DNA of 64,000 nucleotides from Enterobacteriaceae bacterium (GCA_902363335.1 CABIZV010000005.1:186001-250000); one strand, 5' to 3'. Counted from the first letter of the stretch, positions 24,719 to 34,213 are shown. The notes: generated by a model not told the origin, from the letters alone. Numbers and translations: made by a program.

Positions 24719-26719
24719 TTATTTCACCGCTTTACCCTTCAGCAGTTTTCTCACCCATAGCCGATTCGGATTGAGGCCAGCCAGGGTTACCGCATCCAGC
24801 GGCAGCGGTTCATTGCTCATCTGCGCGGCCAGCACTTCAGACGTTAACGGAGCGCTGCACAGTCCACGGGAACCCAATCCTCCCAGCATAAACAGATTCG
24901 GGTAAATCGGTGCGGAATGCGCCTCATGGGGATTTTCATGCAAAGAGGCGTAATCACGCAGCGTTGCGGCATAATCCGGCACATTACCGACCATCGGCAG
25001 ATGGTCACGGGTGGCGCAACGTACGCCGCAGCGCGCCTCATTCGCGCTGATATCGACTTCCTGCGTCCACGCTTTATCCGGGAAACAGTCAATCAACCGC
25101 TGGCGATTCGCCTGCTGATCCGCTTCGTTGAACGTCATTTCACGCTCCCCGCGATGATAGCTGGCACCGATACAATGCTGCTGGTGGCGCGGATTTTGTG
25201 GCGTCAGATAGCCGTCATAGCACAGCACCTGTTTTAGCTTAGCCAGATTCTCCGTAGTGGGAATATGGCTGACCTGACCGCCGACGGCGTACACTGGTAG
25301 ATGTTCAGTCTGCGTAAACTGATTGATGTTATGCCCATTAGCGAGCACAACGGCGGGTGCGAGCGTCGTTTGTCCGTCTTCAAATTGTAGCTGCCAGCCC
25401 GTTTCGTGTGGCTCAAGGGCGGTGAGGGTCTTACCCCACTGTACCTGTAGCCCCAGTTGCCGTGCTTGCTCGAAAACAGCGGCCGTGAGCTCTGCCGGAC
25501 ATAACCATCCGCCAAGGGGATATTGAATCCCTCCGCAGCCGGTCTCCAGACCAATCACGCTGCGCATTTGGCTATCAGAAATCGCGCAGGCAATTTCTTC
25601 GGGCAGGCCCAATGACAGCATCTGCGCGATTTTCTGCGCACTCTTTTCATCCCAGCCCAGTTGGGTGACACCACACCACTCATGATCAAATTCAACGGGG
25701 AGAGCATCATACAGACGGCGAGCAAAAAGGAACGCCGCGGGGAAAAACTGCGCCAGCGCTTCGTCGTGAGCGGTTAACAGCGGATAGAGCGCTCCCTGGC
25801 GGTTGCCGGAAGCCCCCTGTGCCGGTGCCGCATCTGCGCAATACAGCGTGACCGTCCAGCCACGACGCAGCAGGGCCAAAGAGAGCAGGGCGCTGGCGAT
25901 ACCGCCGCCGATAATGGCCGTCTCGCGCACCTCGGTGCCGCTGCGGGCAAACCACGGCGTGCGCGTGGCATCGGGCTGCGGTTGGGCCATTTCACCAATC
26001 AGCATCTCACGTTTGCGGCCAAAGCCTTTATACTTGCTCATGGTGAAACCGGCTTCCTGCAGGCCACGGCGCACAAATCCCGCGCAGGTGAAAGTCGCAA
26101 GCGTGCCGCCGGGACGTACCGTTCGTGCCATCGCGGAAAACAGCCCCGGTGTCCACATGTCCGGATTTTTTGACGGGGCAAAACCGTCGAGAAACCAGGC
26201 GTCAACCTGCTGATTAAACGAATCATCAAGCTTATCGACTAAAAGATTAATGTCGCCATACCACAGGTCCAGCGTGACGCGTCCGCCATCCAGCAGCAGA
26301 CGATGACACCCGGCGACCGGCAGCGGCCATTGCGCCTGAAGCTGTTCGGCCCATGGCGCCAGTTCTGGCCAGTGCTGGTGCGCCAGTCGTAAATCGTCAG
26401 CCTTCAGCGGAAATTTTTCAAAACTGACAAAATGTAATCTTTGCAGCGTAGCGTCGGGATGCTGGCAGCGAAATGTGTCAAAAGCCTGCCACAGCGTGAG
26501 AAAGTTGAGTCCGGTACCAAAACCGCTCTCCGCGACCACAAACAGGGGGCGCGGATGTTGAGGGAAGCGGGTTTCTAGCCGGTTGCCGCCCAGAAAAACA
26601 TAGCGGGTCTCTTCCAGACCGTTGTCGTTGGAGAAGTAGACGTCGTCAAAATCTCGGGAAACAGGTGTACCCTCACTGTTAAATTCGAGGTTGGCTGATT
26701 GTATGGCGTTTTGTTTCAC
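24719..26719 (-). CDS. mnmC: tRNA 5-methylaminomethyl-2-thiouridine bifunctional enzyme MnmC
   Basis: Bifunctional enzyme completing mnm5s2U34 in tRNA. The N-terminal methyltransferase domain (residues 1-245) has VVAESGFGTGLNFLTLW as SAM-binding motif and FLDGFAPSKNPDMW. The C-terminal FAD-dependent oxidase domain starts near 265 with AIIGGGIASALLSLALLRRGW (dinucleotide-binding motif). It ends LNPNRLWVRKLLKGKAVK. At 666 residues it is close to the K-12 668. It is divergent from fabB. Confidence 0.96.
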   Translation of the reverse strand: MKQNAIQSANLEFNSEGTPVSRDFDDVYFSNDNGLEETRYVFLGGNRLETRFPQHPRPLFVVAESGFGTGLNFLTLWQAFDTFRCQHPDATLQRLHFVSFEKFPLKADDLRLAHQHWPELAPWAEQLQAQWPLPVAGCHRLLLDGGRVTLDLWYGDINLLVDKLDDSFNQQVDAWFLDGFAPSKNPDMWTPGLFSAMARTVRPGGTLATFTCAGFVRRGLQEAGFTMSKYKGFGRKREMLIGEMAQPQPDATRTPWFARSGTEVRETAIIGGGIASALLSLALLRRGWTVTLYCADAAPAQGASGNRQGALYPLLTAHDEALAQFFPAAFLFARRLYDALPVEFDHEWCGVTQLGWDEKSAQKIAQMLSLGLPEEIACAISDSQMRSVIGLETGCGGIQYPLGGWLCPAELTAAVFEQARQLGLQVQWGKTLTALEPHETGWQLQFEDGQTTLAPAVVLANGHNINQFTQTEHLPVYAVGGQVSHIPTTENLAKLKQVLCYDGYLTPQNPRHQQHCIGASYHRGEREMTFNEADQQANRQRLIDCFPDKAWTQEVDISANEARCGVRCATRDHLPMVGNVPDYAATLRDYASLHENPHEAHSAPIYPNLFMLGGLGSRGLCSAPLTSEVLAAQMSNEPLPLDAVTLAGLNPNRLWVRKLLKGKAVK

Positions 26720-26794
26720 GTAAGTTACTCGTGCGGCAAGGAGTCAGGCGATCTTAACGATGCGTGCCCGCTGGCGCAAATTTCTGCATAAAAT

Positions 26795-26811
26795 TGCTGA
26801 TCGGACTTGTT
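26795..26811. promoter_or_regulatory. FadR activation site of fabB
   Basis: TGCTGATCGGACTTGTT fits the FadR consensus with two mismatches. In E. coli FadR activates fabB, and the site directly precedes the FabR palindrome, as here. Confidence 0.65.
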
Positions 26812-26812
26812 C

Positions 26813-26830
26813 GGCGTACAAGTGTACGCT
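26813..26830. promoter_or_regulatory. FabR operator of fabB
   Basis: GGCGTACA, AG, TGTACGCT is an almost perfect palindrome. It matches the unsaturated-fatty-acid regulator FabR site known at fabA and fabB. It lies 50 bases upstream of the fabB start. Confidence 0.8.
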
Positions 26831-26879
26831 ATCTTGCGACTCGAAACTTAAAAATAGTGATGACATACAGAGGTATTGA

Positions 26880-28097
26880 ATGAAACGTGCAGTGATTACT
26901 GGCCTGGGTATTGTTTCCAGCATCGGTAGCAACCAGCAGGAAGTCCTGGCATCCCTGCGTGAAGGACGCTCGGGGATCACTTTCTCTCAAGAATTCAAAG
27001 ATTCTGGAATGCGTAGCCACGTATGGGGTAACGTAAAACTGGACACTACCGGTCTTATCGACCGCAAAGTGGTTCGTTTCATGAACGATGCCTCAATCTA
27101 TGCTTATCTTTCCATGCAGCAGGCGGTTGAAGACTCCGGCCTGAAAGCTGAAGATTATCAGAATAACCCGCGTGTCGGCCTGATTGCCGGTTCCGGTGGT
27201 TCTTCTAAAGCGCAGGTATTCGGCGCTGACGCCATGCGTAGCCCGCGCGGCCTGAAAGCGGTTGGCCCTTATGTGGTCACCAAAGCCATGGGTTCAGCGG
27301 TTTCCGCGTGCCTGGCAACGCCGTTCAAAATTCATGGCGTTAACTACTCCATCAGCTCAGCCTGTGCGACCTCCGCACACTGTATCGGTAATGCGGTAGA
27401 GCAAATCCAACTGGGCAAGCAGGACATCGTATTTGCTGGCGGCGGCGAAGAGCTGGGCTGGGAAATGGCCTGCGAGTTCGACGCAATGGGCGCACTGTCT
27501 ACCAAGTACAACGAAACGCCAGACAAAGCATCTCGTACCTATGACGCACATCGCGACGGTTTCGTTATCGCAGGCGGCGGCGGTATGGTTGTGGTTGAAG
27601 AGCTGGAACACGCTCTGGCACGTGGCGCGCATATCTATGCAGAAATCGTTGGTTACGGTGCAACATCCGACGGCGCTGACATGGTTGCTCCATCTGGCGA
27701 AGGCGCTGTGCGCTGCATGCAGATGGCGATGCACGGTGTGGATACCCCAATCGACTACCTGAACTCCCACGGGACTTCAACGCCGGTCGGTGACGTGAAA
27801 GAACTGGGCGCGATTCAGGAAGTGTTTGGCGAGAACAGCCCGGCAATCTCTGCGACCAAAGCAATGACCGGTCACTCTCTGGGTGCCGCCGGCGTTCAGG
27901 AAGCCATCTATTCCCTGCTAATGCTGGAACACGGTTTTGTGGCGCCAAGCATCAACATCGACGAGATGGACGAGAAAGCGGCAGGTCTGAACATCGTGAC
28001 CAAAGCGACTGACCGTGAGCTGACCACCGTGATGTCAAACAGCTTCGGCTTCGGCGGGACTAACGCCACGCTGGTAATGCGTAAGCTGAAAGCGTAA
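26880..28097 (+). CDS. fabB: 3-oxoacyl-ACP synthase I FabB
   Basis: Beta-ketoacyl-ACP synthase I, essential for elongating unsaturated fatty acids. The nucleophilic Cys162 is in SSACATSAH. The two catalytic histidines are in LNSHGTSTPVGD and ATKAMTGHSLGAAG, and the late NSFGFGGTNATLV loop is intact. The 405 residues are one shorter than K-12 because of a deletion in the GSGG loop near residue 105. GAGG precedes the ATG. Single-gene unit with a strong terminator. Confidence 0.97.
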   Translation: MKRAVITGLGIVSSIGSNQQEVLASLREGRSGITFSQEFKDSGMRSHVWGNVKLDTTGLIDRKVVRFMNDASIYAYLSMQQAVEDSGLKAEDYQNNPRVGLIAGSGGSSKAQVFGADAMRSPRGLKAVGPYVVTKAMGSAVSACLATPFKIHGVNYSISSACATSAHCIGNAVEQIQLGKQDIVFAGGGEELGWEMACEFDAMGALSTKYNETPDKASRTYDAHRDGFVIAGGGGMVVVEELEHALARGAHIYAEIVGYGATSDGADMVAPSGEGAVRCMQMAMHGVDTPIDYLNSHGTSTPVGDVKELGAIQEVFGENSPAISATKAMTGHSLGAAGVQEAIYSLLMLEHGFVAPSINIDEMDEKAAGLNIVTKATDRELTTVMSNSFGFGGTNATLVMRKLKA

Positions 28098-28114
28098 AAC
28101 TGACGACGAATGTG

Positions 28115-28141
28115 AAAAGGAGCCTGAGGGCTCCTTTTTTA
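28115..28141 (+). terminator. Terminator of fabB
   Basis: AAAAGGAGCC and GGCTCCTTTT form a perfect stem around TGAG, continuing into a run of T. Confidence 0.93.
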
Positions 28142-28304
28142 TGCGTTGACATTGGCGCGAAACAACAGGCAAAATCCTGCCCAACATTGCCGTCTCGGTA
28201 ATGCGTAAGCGTTTAACGTCAACCAACGCACCTTAATCCTGGCCTACAGGTTCGAGGGGGCGTGGCTACAGATCCTCGCCTTACTCAGCATTCTGGAGTA
28301 AAGC

Positions 28305-29480
28305 ATGACCGCAGTAACCCAAACAGAACGTTCGTCTTCATCAAGTTTTTCATTATTTCGCATCGCCTTCGCGGTGTTTCTCACTTATTTAACCGTTGGT
28401 ATTCCGCTGCCGGTGATCCCGCTATTTGTGCACCAGGAATTGGGCTATGGCAACACCATGGTGGGCATTGCTGTGGGGATCCAATTCTTTGCTACCGTAT
28501 TAACGCGCGGTTACGCAGGGCGTCTTGCCGATCAATATGGCGGTAAGCGCTCTGCCTTACAGGGCATGTTCGCCTGCGCGTTTGCCGGTGCCGCCTGGCT
28601 TGGCGCGGCGCTGCTGCCGGTGGATACGATGATTAAATTTGGGTTGTTAATCGTCGGGCGTCTGATCCTGGGCTTTGGTGAAAGCCAATTGCTCACCGGA
28701 ACCCTGACCTGGGGAATGGGGCTGGTTGGGCCAAAACGCTCTGGCAAGGTGATGTCGTGGAATGGGATGGCGATATTCGGCGCGCTGGCGGTTGGAGCAC
28801 CACTGGGATTGTTTATCAATAACCGCTATGGCTTCGCTGTGCTGGCCGGGGTGACCATGATGCTGCCGCTAGTCGCGTGGGCCTTTAATGGATCGGTACG
28901 CAAAGTGGCGGCAATAACCGGTGATCGTCCTTCGCTGTTTAGCGTGATTGGTCTTATCTGGAAACCCGGCATGGGGCTGGCGCTCCAGGGGGTAGGCTTT
29001 GCGGTTATTGGCACTTTTGTCTCACTCTATTTTATGAGCAAAGGCTGGTCGATGGCCGGCTTCACCCTGACGGCATTCGGCGGAACGTTCGTGCTGGTGC
29101 GTATTTTATTTGGCTGGATGCCCGATCGCTATGGCGGTGTAAAGGTTGCGGTTGTTTCACTGTTAGTGGAAACCATTGGCCTGCTGCTACTGTGGCAGGC
29201 ACCGAGTGAATGGGTAGCGCTATCCGGTGCGGCATTAACCGGCGCGGGCTGCTCGCTGATTTTCCCGGCATTGGGCGTTGAGGTCGTCAAACGCGTCCCG
29301 CAGCAGGTGCGCGGCACGGCGCTTGGCGGCTACGCGGCTTTCCAGGATATCGCGCTAGGTGTCTCTGGGCCGCTCGCGGGAATGCTGGCGACGTCGTTCG
29401 GCTATGCGTCGGTCTTCCTCGGCGGCGCTATTTCTGCCGTACTGGGGATCCTATTGACGCTATGGTCATTTCGTAAGTAG
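28305..29480 (+). CDS. yfcJ: MFS transporter YfcJ
   Basis: Inner-membrane major facilitator superfamily protein with about 12 hydrophobic segments; the substrate is unknown (K-12 YfcJ is a putative arabinose-type exporter relative). The typical MFS loop motif GRLADQYGGKRSA lies after TM2 (around residue 72), and GWMPDRYGGVKVA is the matching motif in the second half. Length 391 versus 392 in K-12. The upstream region 28142-28304 holds its promoter; TCTGGAG precedes the ATG. Confidence 0.92.
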   Translation: MTAVTQTERSSSSSFSLFRIAFAVFLTYLTVGIPLPVIPLFVHQELGYGNTMVGIAVGIQFFATVLTRGYAGRLADQYGGKRSALQGMFACAFAGAAWLGAALLPVDTMIKFGLLIVGRLILGFGESQLLTGTLTWGMGLVGPKRSGKVMSWNGMAIFGALAVGAPLGLFINNRYGFAVLAGVTMMLPLVAWAFNGSVRKVAAITGDRPSLFSVIGLIWKPGMGLALQGVGFAVIGTFVSLYFMSKGWSMAGFTLTAFGGTFVLVRILFGWMPDRYGGVKVAVVSLLVETIGLLLLWQAPSEWVALSGAALTGAGCSLIFPALGVEVVKRVPQQVRGTALGGYAAFQDIALGVSGPLAGMLATSFGYASVFLGGAISAVLGILLTLWSFRK

Positions 29481-29485
29481 CCGTC

Positions 29486-29524
29486 GCGCTCAGCTCTGCC
29501 TGGGGCAGGGCTGAGCGCCTATTT
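29486..29524. terminator. Palindrome between yfcJ and the GntR gene
   Basis: GCGCTCAGC and GCTGAGCGC form a perfect 9-bp stem, with an inner TGCC/GGCA extension, followed by CTATTTT. It overlaps the stop region of the convergent GntR gene and probably terminates yfcJ transcription. Confidence 0.65.
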
Positions 29525-30220
29525 TCGCGGCAGGAAATACTTCACCTGAAATTCAAACATATTGGTGTAGAGAATGGAGTAATCAATCGGTAAGGATTGC
29601 TCATCAACGGCCTGGGTTTGCATGCGGATAATCGGATCGAGCGCGCTGATGTGCAGCAATTTTGCCACTTCCTTTGAGGGCAGAATCGGCCGGATAGATT
29701 CATAACAGCCGAGAATTTTGACGCCGCACTCATTCTCAATGTAGGCAAATTTCGATTTCTTCATATGACCAATTGTCAGGTCGGGAAAGCGTCCCGCCGA
29801 CATCCACGTTTCTTCGACCTGCATAGCGATATCATCAATAAAACGTAGCCGCTTGGCATAATAGACCGGCTCACCAGGTTTAATCTGAAGCCCATTGGCA
29901 ATTTCATCCGATGCAGACTGAAGTTCAAACTTGAGGATCTGACTGGTCGGTGTCTTACCTTCGTTTTTAGCGATTTCGGTAAAGCTATCAAGATGCGTCA
30001 CGGAAGCCTGGAAATGTTTGTTCCGCAGATAGGTTCCCGACCCATGCCGACGCTCAATCATCCCTTCATCTTCCAGCACCTTTAGCGCTTTGCGCAATGT
30101 GTTACGCGAAACATTATAAAGTTCTGCCAACTCTTTCTCTGGCGGCAAAAGATCGCCAATATCGTAGATAGTACTGTTTAATCGATTTTTCAGCAGATTG
30201 ATAACATTTTGGTAAACCAC
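29519..30220 (-). CDS. GntR-family (HutC/UTRA) transcriptional regulator
   Basis: Sugar-responsive repressor type. The N-terminal winged helix (residues 5-68) shows the GntR signature PPEKELAELYNVSRNTLRKALKVLEDEGMIERRHGSGTYL. The C-terminal UTRA ligand-binding domain (75-233) has GEPVYYAKRLRFIDDIAMQVEETW. It is divergent from a PTS EIIC gene and so probably controls it. I know of no counterpart at this position in K-12; together with the EIIC gene it forms an insertion between yfcJ and flk. The ligand is most likely a phosphorylated sugar, by family. Confidence 0.9.
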   Translation of the reverse strand: MVYQNVINLLKNRLNSTIYDIGDLLPPEKELAELYNVSRNTLRKALKVLEDEGMIERRHGSGTYLRNKHFQASVTHLDSFTEIAKNEGKTPTSQILKFELQSASDEIANGLQIKPGEPVYYAKRLRFIDDIAMQVEETWMSAGRFPDLTIGHMKKSKFAYIENECGVKILGCYESIRPILPSKEVAKLLHISALDPIIRMQTQAVDEQSLPIDYSILYTNMFEFQVKYFLPRK

Positions 30221-30510
30221 TTTTGAACCTCTTTAAGTCCTTTATAAATAAGTAATTTTAATCCTGTTGATGCAATTCAGGGCTAACATGTTCAATTACA
30301 CCATCATTATTGAACAACTTAGGCGCGATTAACTGTGATCGGAAGAGGAGTTATGAAAATTAACAATTATTAAAGTATTCGTCAAATGACAATAAATTGA
30401 CGGGGAAGAGAAATAGTGGATTGTAGATTGGGAAAATGTTTTAGTAATAAAGTTATTTTTACCGAAGCCTTGTTGTTTTTAAATTTATCACTCTGAGATA
30501 AGGGAATGTA
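30221..30510. promoter_or_regulatory. Divergent control region of GntR/EIIC with inverted repeat
   Basis: A 290-base AT-rich region. At 30289-30316, TGTTCAAT and ATTGAACA form a perfect 8-bp inverted repeat with a 12-base spacer. It lies about 70 bases from the GntR start and is a candidate operator. GATAAGGGA precedes the EIIC ATG. The assignment to GntR is inference from position only. Confidence 0.45.
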
Positions 30511-31842
30511 ATGGGACTGATGAATTCATTTGAACGTGGGATGGAGAAGATCCTCGTTCCAATAGCTATAAAATTAAACTCTCAAATACATGTTTCGGCA
30601 ATCCGCGATGCTTTTATTTTATCGTTTCCGATTGTCATGGCCAGTTCGCTAATTGTTCTGATCAATTTTGCGATTTTATCTCCTGACGGTTTTATTGCCA
30701 GCATCCTGCACCTTGGCGCGCTATTCCCTAATCTTGCCGATGCACAGCAAATTTTCACCCCGGTAATGAATGGCTCAGTCAATATTATGGCGGTGCTAAT
30801 CACTTTCCTGGTTGCCCGTAATATGGCGATAAGCTATCAGCAAGATGACCTGTTATGCGGTCTGACGGCTATTGGCGCATTCTTTGTTGTCTACACCCCG
30901 TATGTCATTATTGATGGTCAGGCTTATCTGACGACTAAATATCTTGGGCCGCAGGGACTATTTGTGGCGGTGATCGTAGCGCTGCTTTCCAGCGAAATAT
31001 TTTGTCGGCTTTCACGCAACCCAAAGGTCACCATCAGTATGCCTGATGCGGTTCCGCCTGCGGTCGCACGTTCGTTTAAGGTACTACTACCGATTTGCTT
31101 CGTGATGATTTTCTTCTCGGTGCTAAACTACCTGCTGTCGAAAATCTCACCCAACGGGCTGAATGACCTGATTTATACGCTAATTCAGGCGCCTTTAAAG
31201 GATATGGGAACCAATATTGTCACCGTACTGATCCTGGGGCTGGTAGCAAACTTTCTATGGATACTGGGAATTCACGGGCCTAATACCGTTGCCGCAATCC
31301 GTGAAACTATTTTCTCTGAAGCGAATCTGGAAAACCTCTCCTACGCGGCATCCCATGGTTCAACCTGGGGCGCGCCGTACCCAATAACCTGGACCGGTAT
31401 TAATGATGCTTTCGCCAACTATGGCGGTTCCGGTATGACGCTAGGGTTATTGTTGGCGATTTTCATTGCTTCGCGTCGCCAGGATTATCGTGATCTTGCC
31501 AAAATGGCTTTCGTTCCCGGCCTCTTTAATATTAACGAACCGGTGATGTTTGGTCTGCCAATCGTATTGAACCCGATTTTGGTTATTCCCTTTATTATCG
31601 TGCCGTTCGTCAACTCCCTGATTGGCTATGCGTTTATCACGCTCGATATTATACCGCCGATTGCCTATGCGGTGCCGTGGACAACGCCAGGCCCATTAAT
31701 CGCCTTCTTTGGTACCGGGGGAAATTGGTTGGCACTATTTGTTGGAATATTATGCCTGATAGTCTCAACGCTTATTTATCTGCCGTTCGTTATTGCAGCA
31801 AATAAAGTTAATTTATCGGCTGCTACTGAACAAAATAGCTGA
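30511..31842 (+). CDS. PTS EIIC component, lactose/cellobiose family
   Basis: Membrane permease subunit of a phosphotransferase system, 443 residues with 8-10 hydrophobic segments. The conserved lactose/cellobiose EIIC signatures are visible: MPDAVPPAVARSF (residues 181-193), GIHGPNTVAAIRE and FVPGLFNINEPVMFGLPIVLNP, where the NEP Glu is the expected sugar-binding residue. There is no fused EIIB or EIIA, and no separate ones are adjacent, so it must borrow phosphorylating partners from another PTS. No phospho-glycosidase is adjacent. Regulated, by position, by the divergent GntR protein. Substrate unknown; probably a beta-glucoside-like sugar, by family. Confidence 0.92.
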   Translation: MGLMNSFERGMEKILVPIAIKLNSQIHVSAIRDAFILSFPIVMASSLIVLINFAILSPDGFIASILHLGALFPNLADAQQIFTPVMNGSVNIMAVLITFLVARNMAISYQQDDLLCGLTAIGAFFVVYTPYVIIDGQAYLTTKYLGPQGLFVAVIVALLSSEIFCRLSRNPKVTISMPDAVPPAVARSFKVLLPICFVMIFFSVLNYLLSKISPNGLNDLIYTLIQAPLKDMGTNIVTVLILGLVANFLWILGIHGPNTVAAIRETIFSEANLENLSYAASHGSTWGAPYPITWTGINDAFANYGGSGMTLGLLLAIFIASRRQDYRDLAKMAFVPGLFNINEPVMFGLPIVLNPILVIPFIIVPFVNSLIGYAFITLDIIPPIAYAVPWTTPGPLIAFFGTGGNWLALFVGILCLIVSTLIYLPFVIAANKVNLSAATEQNS

Positions 31843-31903
31843 TTATTTATTTGATGATAATTATCCCAGGGCTGTGACACGCGGCCATGGGCGTTTTTCT
31901 ACG

Positions 31904-32914
31904 CTAGAGCACCAGCCACAATAATACAAACACCACAATGACCACCACAAACGCCAGCCCGGGCCGGGCCGAAAGCGATTTCAAAGAGCTTATTACCGGC
32001 GCAAATGGCGCGTAGATAGGCTGCAGGTCGCGAGCTTCCAGCGTGTGCGCCACGCGCTCGCGTTCAATTCGTTTTAAGAACAGTAAATTCAGCAATTCCT
32101 GAACCTGCACCGGTGTGAGTACCGTTTGCGGCGTACCGTTCCAGTTCTGTTGGGCGTAATCACGTACCGACTGCCACTCCTGTGATTCCATCGGATGCTT
32201 CAACGCCGCCTGAAGCGTATTAAGCGTTGGCGCCGCCTGTGAGCTTAACGTCAGCCGCGCCTGTAGTAGCGTCACCAGCGCATTGAAGTGCCGGGCGGGC
32301 AGCGTATCTCCGGTTTTCACACCAGAGAGCTCAAGCAGTGATTGCCAGATAAGTTTGGTTGAATCACCGGTGGCGGCAGAGACTTTGGTCACCAGTTGAT
32401 TCAGCGTATTGTGCTCGGCCGGGAGCAGCGGGCGGTCGGTTGCCGGACGCTGCTGGGGTTGCGGAATAGACAGCTGCCCCTGCTGTAATAGCTGCAAAAC
32501 GCTCTTCAACTGCTGTGGCGTCAACTGGCTTAGGGCGGTCTGACCGAACTGCTGGCGTATGTAGTCGCTGACGGCCTGGCGGTTATTACCCTGACCCAGC
32601 AGTTCAGTCAGCTGCGACAGCGTTTGTCGCGTACTCAGCTTCTGCTCGGCGGTGCCGATACGCTGATTGAGGTTTTGTTCAGCGGCGGGAAAGTGACGAG
32701 CCTGTAAAGGCGTATCATTCTTAAGACCCAGATCGTGCTTAACTCCCGCCCAGACTTCCGCATTTTGCTGCGAAGTCATGGCGATTAATCGCGTGATCAA
32801 CCGTTCCAGCACGGTACGTTGCTGCGTGCTAAGCGGCTGTTCTCCGGCAGGGGAGAGGGGAGGGGTACCGGCCCCCGGAGGGCGCGCAGGCATACCTGAA
32901 ATGGGTTGTGTCAT
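31904..32914 (-). CDS. flk: Flagellar assembly regulator Flk
   Basis: Flk (RflH) is an inner-membrane-anchored protein that in Salmonella couples flagellar P/L ring assembly to secretion switching. The 336 residues are rich in Gln/Leu (LSQLTPQQLKSVLQLLQQGQ) with two similar helical halves, each with TAEHN/PAEHN-type and ARHF segments. One C-terminal transmembrane helix (FVVVIVVFVLLWLVL) anchors it with the bulk in the cytoplasm. It is divergent from pdxB, as in K-12. Sequence is more diverged from K-12 than that of its neighbours. Confidence 0.9.
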   Translation of the reverse strand: MTQPISGMPARPPGAGTPPLSPAGEQPLSTQQRTVLERLITRLIAMTSQQNAEVWAGVKHDLGLKNDTPLQARHFPAAEQNLNQRIGTAEQKLSTRQTLSQLTELLGQGNNRQAVSDYIRQQFGQTALSQLTPQQLKSVLQLLQQGQLSIPQPQQRPATDRPLLPAEHNTLNQLVTKVSAATGDSTKLIWQSLLELSGVKTGDTLPARHFNALVTLLQARLTLSSQAAPTLNTLQAALKHPMESQEWQSVRDYAQQNWNGTPQTVLTPVQVQELLNLLFLKRIERERVAHTLEARDLQPIYAPFAPVISSLKSLSARPGLAFVVVIVVFVLLWLVL

Positions 32915-33022
32915 GATTCATCCTTTCCATATTGCTTTACTGACGCCAGGCGCAAGTATGCCTGGCGGCGAGATTATGGCACACTTCCCGCGTTTACTCT
33001 CGTTCTCAGACAGGTACTAACC

Positions 33023-34150
33023 GTGAAAATCCTTGTTGATGAAAATATGCCCTACGCGCGCGAGCTTTTTAGCCGTTTGGGTGAGGTCAAAGCTGTTCCT
33101 GGCCGTCCCATCCCAGTCGAAGCGTTGACCGACGCCGATGCTCTGATGGTGCGCTCCGTCACCAAAGTCAATGAAGCGCTGTTAGGCGACAAAGCGATTA
33201 AATTCGTAGGCACCGCCACGGCGGGCACCGACCACGTTGATCAGCCGTGGCTACAGCAGGCAGGGATTGGATTTTCCGCCGCACCGGGATGCAATGCGAT
33301 TGCCGTTGTTGAGTATGTCTTCTCGGCGCTGCTGATGCTGGCTGAACGTGATGGTTTCGCGCTGACCGACCGCACCGTCGGGATCGTCGGGGTCGGCAAT
33401 GTCGGTGGTCGCCTGCAAAAACGGCTGGAAGCCCTGGGAATTAAAACGCTGCTATGCGATCCGCCTCGGGCGGATAATGGCGACGAGGGGGATTTCCGCA
33501 CGCTCGAAGAATTGGTTGAAAATGTCGACGTACTGACCTTCCACACGCCACTCTATAAAGAGGGGGCTTACAAATCCCTGCACCTGGCCGATGAAGCGTT
33601 GATACGCCGCCTGAAGCCGGGGACGATACTCATCAACGCCTGCCGTGGGCCGGTGGTGGATAACGCCGCGCTGCTGTCGCGTCTGGAAGCTGGGCAAGAT
33701 CTCAGTGTGGTGCTGGACGTCTGGGAACCGGAACCAGATCTTAACCTGGCGCTGTTAGCGAAGGTTGATTTAGGGACCTCGCACATTGCGGGCTACACCC
33801 TGGAAGGCAAAGCGCGCGGCACCACTCAGGTGTTTGAAGCATACAGCCAGTTTATCGGTCAGCCGCAGGAAGTGGCGCTCTCTTCGCTCTTACCCGCACC
33901 GGAATTTGGCCACATCACCTTGCACGGGCCGCTCGATCAGCCAACGCTGAAAAGACTGGTTCATTTGGTGTATGATGTGCGCCGCGATGACGCACCGCTG
34001 CGAAAAGTCGCCGGGATCCCGGGGGAATTTGACAAGCTGCGCAAGAACTATCTTGAGCGCCGCGAATGGTCTTCGCTCACCGTGGAATGCGACGATGCAG
34101 ACGCCGCCGCGCTGCTGCTGCAAATCGGGTTTAACGCCGTACATCGTTAA
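33023..34150 (+). CDS. pdxB: Erythronate-4-phosphate dehydrogenase PdxB
   Basis: Second step of the DXP-independent pyridoxal 5'-phosphate pathway: oxidises 4-phosphoerythronate. D-2-hydroxyacid dehydrogenase fold: the N-terminal KILVDENMPYARELF, the NAD-binding GIVGVGNVGGRLQ and the catalytic region with INACRGPVVD and the late HIAGYTLEGKARGT. The GTG at 33023 gives 375 residues and the conserved start; the longer frame from 32906 would overlap flk and is not used. First gene of the pdxB-usg-truA-dedA cluster. Confidence 0.96.
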   Translation: MKILVDENMPYARELFSRLGEVKAVPGRPIPVEALTDADALMVRSVTKVNEALLGDKAIKFVGTATAGTDHVDQPWLQQAGIGFSAAPGCNAIAVVEYVFSALLMLAERDGFALTDRTVGIVGVGNVGGRLQKRLEALGIKTLLCDPPRADNGDEGDFRTLEELVENVDVLTFHTPLYKEGAYKSLHLADEALIRRLKPGTILINACRGPVVDNAALLSRLEAGQDLSVVLDVWEPEPDLNLALLAKVDLGTSHIAGYTLEGKARGTTQVFEAYSQFIGQPQEVALSSLLPAPEFGHITLHGPLDQPTLKRLVHLVYDVRRDDAPLRKVAGIPGEFDKLRKNYLERREWSSLTVECDDADAAALLLQIGFNAVHR

Positions 34151-34163
34151 TGTCTTCTTAATA

Positions 34164-34198
34164 CCCTTGTCGGATACTCCGGCAAGGGCGCTATTTTT
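34164..34198 (+). terminator. Possible attenuating hairpin pdxB-usg
   Basis: CCCTTGTCGG pairs with CCGGCAAGGG (one wobble) around ATACT, and CGCTATTTTT follows. It may partly terminate transcription before usg. Confidence 0.55.
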
Positions 34199-34213
34199 CT
34201 GGAGTAAATCACC

